64,000 nt of DNA from the NCBI GenBank assembly GCA_963677325.2, contig CAXXGM010000007.1, forward strand, positions 372,001 through 436,000, read 5' to 3'. This document shows, piece by piece, positions 36,600 through 45,521 of the stretch. Within the stretch, counting starts at the first letter, position 1; each line of letters starts with the position of its first letter. Position numbers and translations under genes: made by a program. The notes beneath the pieces were generated by a model. That model did no database searches. It was not told the origin of the DNA and saw only the letters and a program-made list of their open reading frames with translations. The stretch comes from G963677325 sp963677325. GTDB lineage: Bacteria > Bacteroidota > Bacteroidia > Bacteroidales > Prolixibacteraceae.

Positions 36600-37478
36600 T
36601 TAGTTCAATATATCGCAAAAGTGAAGATCAAATTTTTCTTTTATTTTTTCCATGAGCAGGCATACCTCTATTTCATCGGTTAGGCTAAAAACCGGACTAG
36701 TATTTTTATCGATATTTTTTATAAAGGCCTCTATTTGTTCCGCAATTAAATCATCATAATTTGTATTTATTTGTGAATGAGCAATGCTTCCGCTCTTTAT
36801 AAAATCATAGGTGCTTAATCCTTGTCCATTGTATATCTTCATTACATGAGAAGTCTGTTCTTCTGAAAAATCCAGAGTAACAGAAGCAGTCGATCCATTG
36901 GTGAAATTTATATGTATATTTATAATGTCCGGATGATGAATACGTCCTGTTCCGCAAAAAACATCAACACGATGAATCGGAACCCCGCTTGACTGAAGTA
37001 CCAGCAGAAGATTATTCAAAAGGCTTTCCTTTAATTTTCCTCTCGCCCATGAGGTCGACTGATGAACCTCGATATAACATGTTCCGTTATTAGAGGTTAT
37101 AATTCTTTTGTTTAATGGCTTAAAAATAAAATCATTCTTTACCTGGATTAAAGTACCTCCTTCTTTAGCTAAAAAAATCAGATTCTTCCGCTCTTCCACA
37201 GTAAGGTTTAATTTTTCAGGCAAAAACAAATGACAGCCCTTTCGAATGGCGTCTGATAGATATTCAAAAGTACAATATGCAGGATCGCATACTATTAAGA
37301 GTTCAGATACCATTGGCAAAATATCAGCAGACGAAAATATTATTGCATTTTCTAAATTACTGATAACGTTGTTGTTGGCAGAATAAAGACCATTCCATTC
37401 CACTCCATCAATTTTTTGCAGGGAATTGATGAGACTTTTTTTTGTTTTCTCAGGAATAATAATGGCCGCGCTTAACAT
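36600..37478 (-). CDS. Divergent Gfo/Idh/MocA-like oxidoreductase
   Basis: About 292 residues from ATG 37478 (MLSAAIIIPEKTKKSL). The order of a short Rossmann-like start, ELLIVCDPAYCTFEYLSDAIRKGCHLFLPEKLNL and a C-terminal beta domain (FTNGSTASVTLDFSEEQTS) is that of Gfo/Idh/MocA dehydrogenases. However, the glycine-rich NAD loop (GxGxxG) is not visible and the EKP motif is only EKL, so cofactor binding may be lost. The frame extends to 37544, but a -7 element overlaps that part, favouring the shorter start. Substrate unknown. Confidence 0.65.
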   Translation of the reverse strand: MLSAAIIIPEKTKKSLINSLQKIDGVEWNGLYSANNNVISNLENAIIFSSADILPMVSELLIVCDPAYCTFEYLSDAIRKGCHLFLPEKLNLTVEERKNLIFLAKEGGTLIQVKNDFIFKPLNKRIITSNNGTCYIEVHQSTSWARGKLKESLLNNLLLVLQSSGVPIHRVDVFCGTGRIHHPDIINIHINFTNGSTASVTLDFSEEQTSHVMKIYNGQGLSTYDFIKSGSIAHSQINTNYDDLIAEQIEAFIKNIDKNTSPVFSLTDEIEVCLLMEKIKEKFDLHFCDILN

Positions 37479-37486
37479 AGTGAAAA

Positions 37487-37494
37487 CAAATATA
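37487..37494 (-). promoter_or_regulatory. -7 element just before the Gfo/Idh start
   Basis: TATATTTG on the minus strand ends eight bases before the ATG at 37478, so the transcript would have almost no leader. No -33 TTG at the usual distance. Confidence 0.35.
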
Positions 37495-37550
37495 GTTACA
37501 AAAATATCTGTCCTAACCGGCGATAAAAGGTTTTTATCAACCATCTCATG

Positions 37551-37580
37551 TTGACAAACCAGTATTTATTAATAATTTTG
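37551..37580 (+). promoter_or_regulatory. Promoter of pcm
   Basis: TTG (37551-37553), 19 nt, TAATTTTG (37573-37580): a perfect match in sequence and spacing to the Bacteroidetes promoter, 23 nt before the pcm start. Confidence 0.7.
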
Positions 37581-37603
37581 TGTTAGTAGTTAAAAAAGTC
37601 TAA

Positions 37604-38251
37604 GTGTTTGAGGATAACTTTCAGCATCAGGGGATGCGACGGAAATTGGTTGAAGAAATCAGACGAAAAGGCATTACCGATGAAGCGGTTCTTGCTTCAA
37701 TTGGTATGGTACCACGTCACCTTTTTATGGATAACAGCTTTATCAAATTTGCATATGCTGATAAAGCATTTCCTATTGCCGCGGGACAAACGATATCTCA
37801 GCCCTATACGGTAGCGTTTCAGACGGAGGCGCTTGAAATTAAAAGATTTGATAAAGTTCTGGAAGTCGGTACGGGTTCAGGTTACCAGGCAGCCGTTCTG
37901 TGCCAAATGGGAGCAATCGTCTATACTATTGAAAGGCAGCGGGCTCTTTACGATTTTGCCCGGAAACTTTTACCTTCCATTGGTTATCATCCTCACTTCT
38001 TTTATGGTGATGGTTATCAGGGATTGCCCGGTTATAGCCCATTCGATAAAATAATAGTAACTGCTGGTACTTCTTCTGTTCCTGAAAATCTTAAGCTGCA
38101 ATTGGCAGTCAAAGGTAAGATGGTAATTCCTGTCGGTGATCGGAATTTTCAGACAATGAAGATTATAACACGTCAGAATGAAACCGAATTCATTGAAGAG
38201 GAAAGAGGTGGTTTTATTTTTGTGCCTTTATTGAAAGGATTATCTGATTAA
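37604..38251 (+). CDS. pcm: Protein-L-isoaspartate O-methyltransferase
   Basis: A 215-residue SAM-dependent repair enzyme that methylates isoaspartyl residues in damaged proteins. Blocks MVPRHLFMD, AFPIAAGQTISQPYTVA and the SAM loop LEVGTGSGYQAAVL identify it. The start is GTG at 37604: the residues FEDNFQHQGMRRKLVEEI after it match the usual N-terminus of Bacteroidota Pcm, so the later ATG (37634) would remove conserved sequence. Confidence 0.95.
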   Translation: MFEDNFQHQGMRRKLVEEIRRKGITDEAVLASIGMVPRHLFMDNSFIKFAYADKAFPIAAGQTISQPYTVAFQTEALEIKRFDKVLEVGTGSGYQAAVLCQMGAIVYTIERQRALYDFARKLLPSIGYHPHFFYGDGYQGLPGYSPFDKIIVTAGTSSVPENLKLQLAVKGKMVIPVGDRNFQTMKIITRQNETEFIEEERGGFIFVPLLKGLSD

Positions 38252-38260
38252 AAATTCATA

Positions 38261-38899
38261 ATGATGATAAATATACAAAAATTCACTTTTAATCCCATTC
38301 AGGTAAATGCTTTTGTTTTATGGGATGAAACGCTCGAAGCTGTTTTAATTGACCCGGCTTGTTACTTCCGAGAAGAGCAGCAGAAGCTAAAAGACTTCAT
38401 TACATTGAACAGTCTTAGTCCAATTCGTCTCTTGAACACTCATGGTCATTTTGATCATGTAATGGGAAATGCATTTGTGGAAAAAACCTGGGGATTGATT
38501 GGTGAGATCCATGAGCTGGATTGTGCTCTTGCAGGTAGAGCTGATATACAGGCGAAAAATTTTGGTATCGAGATGAAAGCTCCTGTAAATTTTCATTATT
38601 TTCATGATGGCGCTTGCATCCATTTTGGAAAATCTTCCCTGAAAGTTATTCACGTTCCTGGTCATTCTCCAGGTGGGGTAGCATTTCATTCCGAATCCGA
38701 TAAAGTTTTATTTGCTGGAGATATCATTTTTTACCATTCAATCGGTCGTACTGATTTACCAATGGGGAACTATGAATCGTTGGTAGACGGAATTCGGGAA
38801 AAATTATTTGTATTGGATGAAAATACAAAAATATATTCGGGTCATGGACCCGAAACTACTATTGGTAATGAAAAATTTTATAATCCATTCTTAAAATAA
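38261..38899 (+). CDS. MBL-fold metallohydrolase (glyoxalase II-like)
   Basis: A 212-residue metallo-beta-lactamase-fold hydrolase. The metal motif is NTHGHFDHVMG (about 60), with further ligands in VPGHSPGGVAFHS, AGDIIF and YSGHGPETTIG. The small size and the YSGHGP(E/G)T ending fit the glyoxalase-II-related/YcbL group. It lies nine bases after pcm, so is probably co-transcribed. The substrate is unknown. Confidence 0.9.
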   Translation: MMINIQKFTFNPIQVNAFVLWDETLEAVLIDPACYFREEQQKLKDFITLNSLSPIRLLNTHGHFDHVMGNAFVEKTWGLIGEIHELDCALAGRADIQAKNFGIEMKAPVNFHYFHDGACIHFGKSSLKVIHVPGHSPGGVAFHSESDKVLFAGDIIFYHSIGRTDLPMGNYESLVDGIREKLFVLDENTKIYSGHGPETTIGNEKFYNPFLK

Positions 38900-38926
38900 T
38901 CATCAGTTCATCAAAATAAAATCATT

Positions 38927-41788
38927 ATGGCAACGGATAAATTTGTAAACCGTCATATCGGACCCCGTGAAAAAGACATCGAGGATATGTTAAAAACAAT
39001 TGGGGTTTCATCCCTTGATGAACTCATCGATCAGACTATTCCTTCAAATATTCGTCTCGGTAAACCTCTGAATTTTTCATCCGGACTGACTGAACGTGAA
39101 TATTACCGGAAAATTCTAAAGCTGGCCAAGAAAAATAAGGTTTTTAATACCTATATAGGAATGGGATGGTATGACACCATTACTCCGGCTGTAATTCTTC
39201 GTAATATACTTGAGAATCCGGTTTGGTACACATCTTATACTCCCTATCAGGCTGAGATTTCTCAGGGGCGTTTGGAGGCATTGCTGAATTTCCAGACCAT
39301 GGTAAGCGAAATGACCGCCATGCCGCTTGCCAATGCCTCTTTATTGGATGAAGGTACCGCGGCCGGGGAAGCAATGCATATGATGCTTGGTCTTCGGTCC
39401 AGAGTACAGGAAAAAACCGGGGCAAATGTTTGTTTTGTGGATGAAATGATCTGGCCGCAGACCATGGATGTATTAATTACGCGTGCAGAACCTCTTGGAG
39501 TTGAACTTGTAAAAGGAAAATTCAGTGAAGCGGTTCCTGATGACAGATGGTTTGGTGCAATCGTACAGTATCCGAATTCAGATGGTGAAGTTGAAGATTA
39601 TTCCTCCTTTACTGAACTGCTTCATCAGAAGGGATGCAAAGTGGCGGTAGCAACCGATTTACTTGCCTTGGCTCATATCATTCCCCCCGGTGAATGGGGT
39701 GCCGATATTGTTTTTGGCTCTGCTCAGCGGTTTGGTGTAGCCATGGGTTATGGGGGACCTTCTGCTGCTTTCTTTGCCACCCGGGATGAATACAAAAGAG
39801 ATCTTCCTGGTCGAATTATTGGAGTATCGAAAGATGTAAAAGGTAAAATTGCATTGAGGATGGCCCTTCAAACCCGTGAACAACATATTAAAAGGGAAAG
39901 AGCAACTTCAAATATATGCACAGCTCAGGCTTTGCTGGCCACAATGGCGGGCATGTATGCCGTATATCATGGACCGGAAGGAATACGGGCTATTGCCGAT
40001 CGTGTTCATTCAATCACCTCCTTATTGTCCGATGAAATCAACAAGCTGGGTTATCAACAGGAAAACAGAAATTATTTTGATACCATCCGCATTTCACTTC
40101 CCCGTCACGTGAAAAGAGAAGATATAGAATGGCTCTCTCTCGATCTTGAAATGAATTTCCGCTATTTCTACAATGGCGAAGTTGGTCTGAGTATTGATGA
40201 GACCACCAACATAGAAGACATCAACTGGATACTGGAAGTATTTGCCAAAGCGGCAAATAAACCGGTACCAAAAATTGATTCAATACCTGAAAATTACCGG
40301 AATAACGAAAAATTCAAGCGTAAATCTGGATTTCTGAAACAACAGGTTTTCAGTAAGTACAGATCCGAAACTGAAATGGCCCGTTACATCAAAAGGCTCG
40401 AGAAAAAAGATATATCTCTTGTCCAGTCGATGATTCCTTTGGGCTCTTGCACCATGAAACTTAATTCAGCCACTGAAATGCTGCCTCTGAGCTGGATTGA
40501 ATTTAACGGGATCCATCCCTACGTGCCGAAAAATCAGGCTATGGGATATCATGAAATGATGGAAGAACTTCGCCGTGATCTGGCTGAGATAACCGGGTTT
40601 GCCGATGTCTCCCTGCAGCCTAACTCCGGAGCAGCTGGTGAGTACACCGGACTGATGGTAATTCGTCAATATCATCAGAGTCATGGGGAAGGCCACCGTA
40701 ACGTTGTGCTCATCCCATCTTCGGCACACGGTACCAATCCTGCCAGTGCAGTAATGGCAGGGATGAAAGTGGTCGTGATACCCTGTGATGAAAAGGGTAA
40801 CGTGGACGTAGAGGCACTCCGGACCAATGCAAACGAACATAAGTATGATCTCTCCTGTTTTATGGTTACTTATCCTTCAACACATGGGGTTTTCGAAGCT
40901 TCCATCACTGAAATGTGCGATATCATACATAGTTGCGGAGGCCTCGTTTACATGGATGGAGCAAACATGAATGCACAGGTGGGACTTACCAGTCCTGCAA
41001 GAATCGGAGCTGACGTATGTCATTTAAATCTCCATAAAACATTTGCAATCCCGCATGGAGGAGGTGGTCCTGGCGTGGGGCCTGTTGCAGTTTCCAAAAG
41101 ATTGGTGGATTTTTTACCTGCACATCCGGTGATGAATAATGGTCATGTCGGAATTCATGCTGTGTCCTCTGCTCCTTGGGGAAGTGCATCTGTATTGCCT
41201 ATTACCTATGGATATATAAAAATGCTGGGTGCTGATGGCTTGACGGAAGCTTCCAGGATTGCAATTCTGAATGCTAATTACATTGCCTCACGTCTAAAAG
41301 ATAATTATGGAATTGTCTACACCGGACAGAATGGTAGGGTAGGACACGAATTGATTCTTGAAGCTCGTCATTTAAAAAATTCTTCTGGTATTTCAGAAGG
41401 CGATATTGCAAAGAGACTGATGGATTATGGGTTTCATGCCCCTACATTATCTTTCCCTGTTCATGGTACTCTGATGATTGAGTCTACCGAGAGTGAATCA
41501 AAGGAAGAACTCGACCGTTTCATTGATTCAATGAACTCTATTTATGATGAGATCATGGAAATTATTACCGGAGAGGCAGATAAAGAAGATAACGTTCTTA
41601 AAAATGCCCCGCACACAGCCGAGGTTTTAACTGCTGACCAGTGGACTCATTCTTATTCAAGAGAAAAGGCGGCGTTTCCACTGAAGTGGTTACGTGAGAA
41701 TAAATTTTGGGTCCCGGTCAGTCGGATTGATGATGCCTGGGGCGACCGTAACCTCATTTGTACCTGTGATCCTCTTGAAAGCTATTAA
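38927..41788 (+). CDS. gcvP: Glycine dehydrogenase (decarboxylating), P-protein
   Basis: A 953-residue fused P-protein of the glycine cleavage system, which decarboxylates glycine with PLP and transfers the methylamine group to lipoyl GcvH. The N-terminal half (FVNRHIGPREKDIEDML, MGWYDTITPAVILRNILENP) and the catalytic C-terminal half (IPLGSCTMKLNSATEML, PNSGAAGEYTGLMVIRQYH) are joined as in E. coli. The PLP lysine lies in HLNLHKTFAIPHGGGGPG. GcvH and GcvT are not nearby. It follows the MBL gene by 27 nt and is trailed by a heptamer hairpin. Confidence 0.97.
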   Translation: MATDKFVNRHIGPREKDIEDMLKTIGVSSLDELIDQTIPSNIRLGKPLNFSSGLTEREYYRKILKLAKKNKVFNTYIGMGWYDTITPAVILRNILENPVWYTSYTPYQAEISQGRLEALLNFQTMVSEMTAMPLANASLLDEGTAAGEAMHMMLGLRSRVQEKTGANVCFVDEMIWPQTMDVLITRAEPLGVELVKGKFSEAVPDDRWFGAIVQYPNSDGEVEDYSSFTELLHQKGCKVAVATDLLALAHIIPPGEWGADIVFGSAQRFGVAMGYGGPSAAFFATRDEYKRDLPGRIIGVSKDVKGKIALRMALQTREQHIKRERATSNICTAQALLATMAGMYAVYHGPEGIRAIADRVHSITSLLSDEINKLGYQQENRNYFDTIRISLPRHVKREDIEWLSLDLEMNFRYFYNGEVGLSIDETTNIEDINWILEVFAKAANKPVPKIDSIPENYRNNEKFKRKSGFLKQQVFSKYRSETEMARYIKRLEKKDISLVQSMIPLGSCTMKLNSATEMLPLSWIEFNGIHPYVPKNQAMGYHEMMEELRRDLAEITGFADVSLQPNSGAAGEYTGLMVIRQYHQSHGEGHRNVVLIPSSAHGTNPASAVMAGMKVVVIPCDEKGNVDVEALRTNANEHKYDLSCFMVTYPSTHGVFEASITEMCDIIHSCGGLVYMDGANMNAQVGLTSPARIGADVCHLNLHKTFAIPHGGGGPGVGPVAVSKRLVDFLPAHPVMNNGHVGIHAVSSAPWGSASVLPITYGYIKMLGADGLTEASRIAILNANYIASRLKDNYGIVYTGQNGRVGHELILEARHLKNSSGISEGDIAKRLMDYGFHAPTLSFPVHGTLMIESTESESKEELDRFIDSMNSIYDEIMEIITGEADKEDNVLKNAPHTAEVLTADQWTHSYSREKAAFPLKWLRENKFWVPVSRIDDAWGDRNLICTCDPLESY

Positions 41789-41801
41789 GAAATAAAGTAA
41801 G

Positions 41802-41921
41802 TTATGAGAAATGAGTTATGAGAGATGAGTGTTGGGATATGACATTCAACCAATTTTTATGGAATTTTTAATCTCTCATAACTCATCTCTCATAATTCCT
41901 AATTCCTAATTCATACTCCTC
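41802..41921. repeat. 7-nt-period inverted repeat H1 (gcvP-ispE gap)
   Basis: The left arm holds heptamers ATGAGAA, ATGAGTT, ATGAGAG, ATGAGTG (41804-41831). The right arm holds CTCTCAT, AACTCAT, CTCTCAT, AATTCCT twice, AATTCAT and ACTCCTC (41873-41921). Arms 41802-41826 and 41871-41895 pair at 24 of 25 positions with a ~44-nt loop. It ends two bases before the ispE ATG. Confidence 0.75.
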
Positions 41922-41923
41922 CC

Positions 41924-42742
41924 ATGCTTCTCTTTCCGAATGCCAAAATTAACATAGGACTGAATATCATTTCCCGACGGGATGATGGATACCACAATAT
42001 CGAAACCGTATTTTACCCCATTGGATTAAAAGATGCATTGGAGTTTGTGGAAAATCATTCAAAGGAAATTAATCTGTCTCTTTCAGGGATTCCTATGTAT
42101 TCAGAACCTCAGAGTAATTTAGTCCTTAAGGCTTATCATCTTTTAGCCTCTGTAAAGAAATTGCCTGGACTTGATATTCATCTGTACAAAGCAATTCCAT
42201 TTGGTGCAGGTCTTGGCGGCGGATCTTCTGATGCAGCCTTTTTTCTTAAGGCATTGAATACGTATTTTGAACTTAAATTATCAAATGAGGAATTGAAGAA
42301 ATTAGCTCTTCAATTGGGAGCTGATTGCTCTTTCTTTATAGAAAATACCCCTTCACTTGCAACCGGAATAGGCGAAATATTGGAACCTGTTGAAGTAAAT
42401 CTTAAAGGATATTGTTTAATACTTATCAAACCCTCTCTGGGTGTGGTCACAAGGGAAGCTTACAGTAAAATTACCCCCCAAATTCCCGATTATCCTCTTT
42501 CTGATTCTTTAAAAAAGAAACCTGAAGAATGGATCAAATTCATTAAAAATGATTTTGAGTCTTCCGTTTTTCAGATTTACCCACAAATAGAAATTATTAA
42601 AAACCATTTAGCGGAAAAGGGAGCCATTTATGCTTCTATGTCCGGAAGCGGATCCTCTGTTTTCGGACTGTTCAATTCTGAACCGGATCTGACTGAGTTT
42701 GATTCAAAAGAGAATTATTTTATCTGGAAAGAGTTATTATGA
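41924..42742 (+). CDS. ispE: 4-diphosphocytidyl-2-C-methyl-D-erythritol kinase
   Basis: A 272-residue GHMP kinase of the MEP isoprenoid pathway. FPNAKINIGLNIISRRDDGYHNIETVF is the N-terminal signature. The ATP loop is IPFGAGLGGGSSDAAFFL (about 85-102) and the third GHMP motif MSGSGSSVFGLF is near the end. The ATG follows directly on the heptamer hairpin H1, and the stop marks the start of repeat H2. Confidence 0.95.
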   Translation: MLLFPNAKINIGLNIISRRDDGYHNIETVFYPIGLKDALEFVENHSKEINLSLSGIPMYSEPQSNLVLKAYHLLASVKKLPGLDIHLYKAIPFGAGLGGGSSDAAFFLKALNTYFELKLSNEELKKLALQLGADCSFFIENTPSLATGIGEILEPVEVNLKGYCLILIKPSLGVVTREAYSKITPQIPDYPLSDSLKKKPEEWIKFIKNDFESSVFQIYPQIEIIKNHLAEKGAIYASMSGSGSSVFGLFNSEPDLTEFDSKENYFIWKELL

Positions 42743-42881
42743 GTAATGTCAAGAATATAATGTCGTATTTTTATACTGAAGGAGTTTAGACTCCAGGCTG
42801 AAGGATCGTAATATTCCCCTTTCTCCTTTTCCCTTTAGCCTAAACACCTATAGCTTATAAGCCTCATACGCCATTATTTTT
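42742..42881. repeat. Inverted partner H2 of the repeat at 47071-47191
   Basis: Starts at the ispE stop. Its reverse complement matches 47071-47191: the outer end (GTCAAGAATATAATG region) agrees at 25 of 26 positions, the inner end (GTATGAGGCTTATA region) at 31 of 35. A ~20-nt insertion is present here relative to the partner. Heptamer-like units CTGAAGG, AGTTTAG, ACTCCAG, GCTGAAG sit in the middle. Confidence 0.75.
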
Positions 42882-42980
42882 AATCCAATTAATATAAGCA
42901 GTCTTTATTTATTGAGGCTCAGGGATTGAATTTTATCAATATGATAAGCCACATCAAACAACGCTTGTTTTCAATATATT

Positions 42981-43391
42981 TCAGGGTTTTTTCGGTTCTC
43001 CTCTGAAAGCAGGAGGAGGGTTTATCTGTTCCTTCATTCTCACGCTGTCTACAATATAGCGGCTTTCTCCCCTCCAGGCGAGAATTGCATTTTTCTCGAG
43101 ATAATGTACCACAATTTGATCTCCCTGCATTCTTTGCATCTGACTGGCCAGGACCGGATCCGTCACAGAGAATAAAAACTTCTCTGAAGCAAGTGGCACA
43201 TTGGCATTACTTTGCACACTGCTTAAAATCATCTCTCCCTCATAGGTTTTAAAAATTGTACCCTTCCGTGAAAATTTCTGTAACAATCCGGCACGGTATC
43301 CATCACTATAAGTAAAGGAATATTTCCAGTAAAAGAATATCCCTGAGAACAGGATAATGATAATTAAGAACCAGAATAGTAACTTTTTCAT
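42981..43391 (-). CDS. Conserved hypothetical membrane-anchored protein
   Basis: A 136-residue protein with one N-terminal membrane segment (LLFWFLIIIILFSGIFFYW, about 4-22). A small domain follows with YSDGYRAGLLQKFSRKGTIFKTYEGEMILSS and YLEKNAILAWRGESRYIVDSV. The same block occurs in a family common in Bacteroidota that has no established function; some databases label it after 6-phosphogluconate dehydrogenase, which nothing here supports. It is alone on the minus strand inside the block bounded by repeats H2 and H3. Confidence 0.75.
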   Translation of the reverse strand: MKKLLFWFLIIIILFSGIFFYWKYSFTYSDGYRAGLLQKFSRKGTIFKTYEGEMILSSVQSNANVPLASEKFLFSVTDPVLASQMQRMQGDQIVVHYLEKNAILAWRGESRYIVDSVRMKEQINPPPAFRGEPKKP

Positions 43392-43485
43392 GGGATTCCC
43401 TATTTATATAGACAAACTTAATTAAAATTTTCAATATTATAATCAGCTTTAATTCCCGCCTTCAAACCACAGCGCTATAATTCTT

Positions 43486-43516
43486 TTGACTATTTTGATT
43501 TAAATTGCCATTTTTG
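43486..43516 (+). promoter_or_regulatory. Promoter of ettA
   Basis: TTG (43486-43488), 20 nt, CATTTTTG (43509-43516), one mismatch to TAnnTTTG, 27 nt before the ATG. Confidence 0.5.
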
Positions 43517-43543
43517 TAACATCGAATTAACAAATTAAATTCA

Positions 43544-45229
43544 ATGGCCGACGAACGACAGATTATTTTTTCAATGTATAAGGTGAGCAAAACTTATCCT
43601 CCACAGAAACAGGTTATTAAGGATATTTCGCTCTCGTTTTTTCTTGGTGCCAAGATTGGAATCATTGGTCTCAATGGATCCGGAAAATCGACCCTCCTCA
43701 AGATAATTGCCGGTATTGAAAAGGATTTTCAGGGAGAATTGGCGTTTTCTCCGGGTTATACTGTTGGACATCTCTCTCAGGAACCTCACCTGGATGAATC
43801 CAAAACCGTAATGGGTATTGTTCAGGAAGGCGCCCAGGAGATCGTGGATATTCTGAATGAATACGAGGAGATTAATCAAAAATTTGCTTTGCCTGAAGTC
43901 TATGAGAATCCTGATGTGATGGATAAACTGATGGACCGCCAGGCTGTATTGCAGGAAAAGATCGATGCTACAGACGCATGGAATCTGAATAATAAGCTGG
44001 AACGGGCCATGGATGCACTTCGTTGTCCTGATGGCGATACACCTGTAAAAATACTCTCCGGAGGTGAGAGACGCCGTGTAGCTCTTTGCAGGCTGCTCCT
44101 CAAACAACCCGATATCTTGTTATTGGATGAGCCGACCAACCATCTTGATGCCGAATCGGTGGAATGGCTGGAGCTTCATCTGCAGCAATACAAGGGAACA
44201 GTTATCTGCGTGACGCACGATCGTTATTTCCTTGATCATGTGGCCGGATGGATCCTTGAACTGGACCGTGGCGAAGGCATTCCCTGGAAAGGCAATTATA
44301 CCAGTTGGCTGGAGCAGAAACAAAAACGTTTGGAGATGGAAGAAAAAGGAGTCTCCAAGCGCAGGAAAACTCTTGAAAGAGAGCTTGATTGGGTAAGAAT
44401 GAGTCCAAAAGCACGTCAGGCGAAGTCTAAAGCAAGATTGGGCGCCTATGAAAAGCTGTTGAACGAAGATGTGAAGCAGAAAGAAGAAAAGCTGGAAATA
44501 TTTATTCCCAACGGCCCACGCCTGGGAAGCAGGGTGATTGAAGCCCATCAGGTTTCAAAAGGCTTCGGTGAAAGGCTGTTGTTTGAAAATCTGGAATTCT
44601 CTCTTCCTCCCAACGGAATCGTTGGGGTGATCGGTCCTAACGGCGCCGGTAAAACCACTTTATTTCGCATGATTCTCGGCATGGAGCAGGTTGATTCCGG
44701 TTCTTTTGAAGTGGGTGAAACGGTGAAAATCGGTTATGCCGACCAGTCACATAAGGATATCGATGATAATAAGACCGTCTACCAGGTCCTGTCAGGCGGA
44801 AATGACGAAGTAATTGTAGGTGGAAGGCCTCTCAATGCACGCGCTTATGTCTCAAGATTCAACTTTAGCGGGTCTGATCAGGAAAAAAAATGCGGGGTAC
44901 TTTCGGGAGGGGAACGAAACCGTCTTCACCTGGCCCTGACATTAAAATCTGAGGCCAATGTGCTGTTGCTCGATGAGCCCACCAATGATATCGACATCAA
45001 CACGCTAAGAGCCCTGGAAGAGGGTTTGGATAATTTTGCCGGGTGTGCCGTGGTCGTTTCTCATGACCGCTGGTTCCTTGACCGTATTGCAACCCATATC
45101 CTGGCTTTTGAAGGAAATTCGCAGGTCTATTATTTTGAAGGATCCTATTCTGAATACGAGGAAAATAAGAAGAAACGCCTGGGCGATACAACTCCTCACC
45201 GGATTCGCTATAAAAAGCTGGGTGTTTGA
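43544..45229 (+). CDS. ettA: Energy-dependent translational throttle protein EttA (ABC-F ATPase)
   Basis: A 561-residue ABC-F protein with two nucleotide-binding domains and no membrane part. Walker A loops are GLNGSGKST (about 44) and GPNGAGKTT (about 362), signatures LSGGERRRVALCRLL and LSGGERNRLHLAL, Walker B LLLLDEPTNHLD and LLLDEPTNDID. The E-site-binding arm region and ILELDRGEGIPWKGNYTSWLEQKQKRL, IFIPNGPRLGSRVIEA match EttA almost collinearly from end to end. EttA gates the first elongation step according to ATP/ADP ratio. It has its own promoter. Confidence 0.95.
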   Translation: MADERQIIFSMYKVSKTYPPQKQVIKDISLSFFLGAKIGIIGLNGSGKSTLLKIIAGIEKDFQGELAFSPGYTVGHLSQEPHLDESKTVMGIVQEGAQEIVDILNEYEEINQKFALPEVYENPDVMDKLMDRQAVLQEKIDATDAWNLNNKLERAMDALRCPDGDTPVKILSGGERRRVALCRLLLKQPDILLLDEPTNHLDAESVEWLELHLQQYKGTVICVTHDRYFLDHVAGWILELDRGEGIPWKGNYTSWLEQKQKRLEMEEKGVSKRRKTLERELDWVRMSPKARQAKSKARLGAYEKLLNEDVKQKEEKLEIFIPNGPRLGSRVIEAHQVSKGFGERLLFENLEFSLPPNGIVGVIGPNGAGKTTLFRMILGMEQVDSGSFEVGETVKIGYADQSHKDIDDNKTVYQVLSGGNDEVIVGGRPLNARAYVSRFNFSGSDQEKKCGVLSGGERNRLHLALTLKSEANVLLLDEPTNDIDINTLRALEEGLDNFAGCAVVVSHDRWFLDRIATHILAFEGNSQVYYFEGSYSEYEENKKKRLGDTTPHRIRYKKLGV

Positions 45230-45340
45230 TATTTACTTCACCACACCGGGTATCTTGTCTCGTCCTGATTTTTGTTTACAGTTTTGAACTAAGTTTTTCT
45301 AACATTTTCTTTTTAATTTCAAATCTTTACTTTTGTCAGC

Positions 45341-45450
45341 ATCAGATGAAACGGAAAAAGGCTCTGCTGGCGAGCAACCTTCGAGGGATAAATCTGATTC
45401 AGTGAGAATAAAACTTGTCCTGGCAATGATTTCGAGCCGGGACTTTTTAT
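45341..45450 (+). ncRNA. Candidate small RNA between ettA and the IS3 element
   Basis: A TACTTTTG -7 element (45328-45335) predicts a start near 45341. There ATCAGAT (45341-45347) pairs exactly with ATCTGAT (45392-45398). Downstream, GTCCTGGC (45417-45424) and GCCGGGAC (45436-45443) form a stem with one G-U pair followed by TTTTT, a Rho-independent terminator. The interval also contains a short CCT-TCG-AGG hairpin. No known RNA family was recognised. Caution: the terminator stem starts at a possible end of the IS3 element. Confidence 0.4.
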
Positions 45451-45521
45451 TTTTATTCTTTCTGATCAGGATGCCTAAAAAAACGCATGTCGCGAAGCGA
45501 CAAATATTCCAATCAAAGAGT

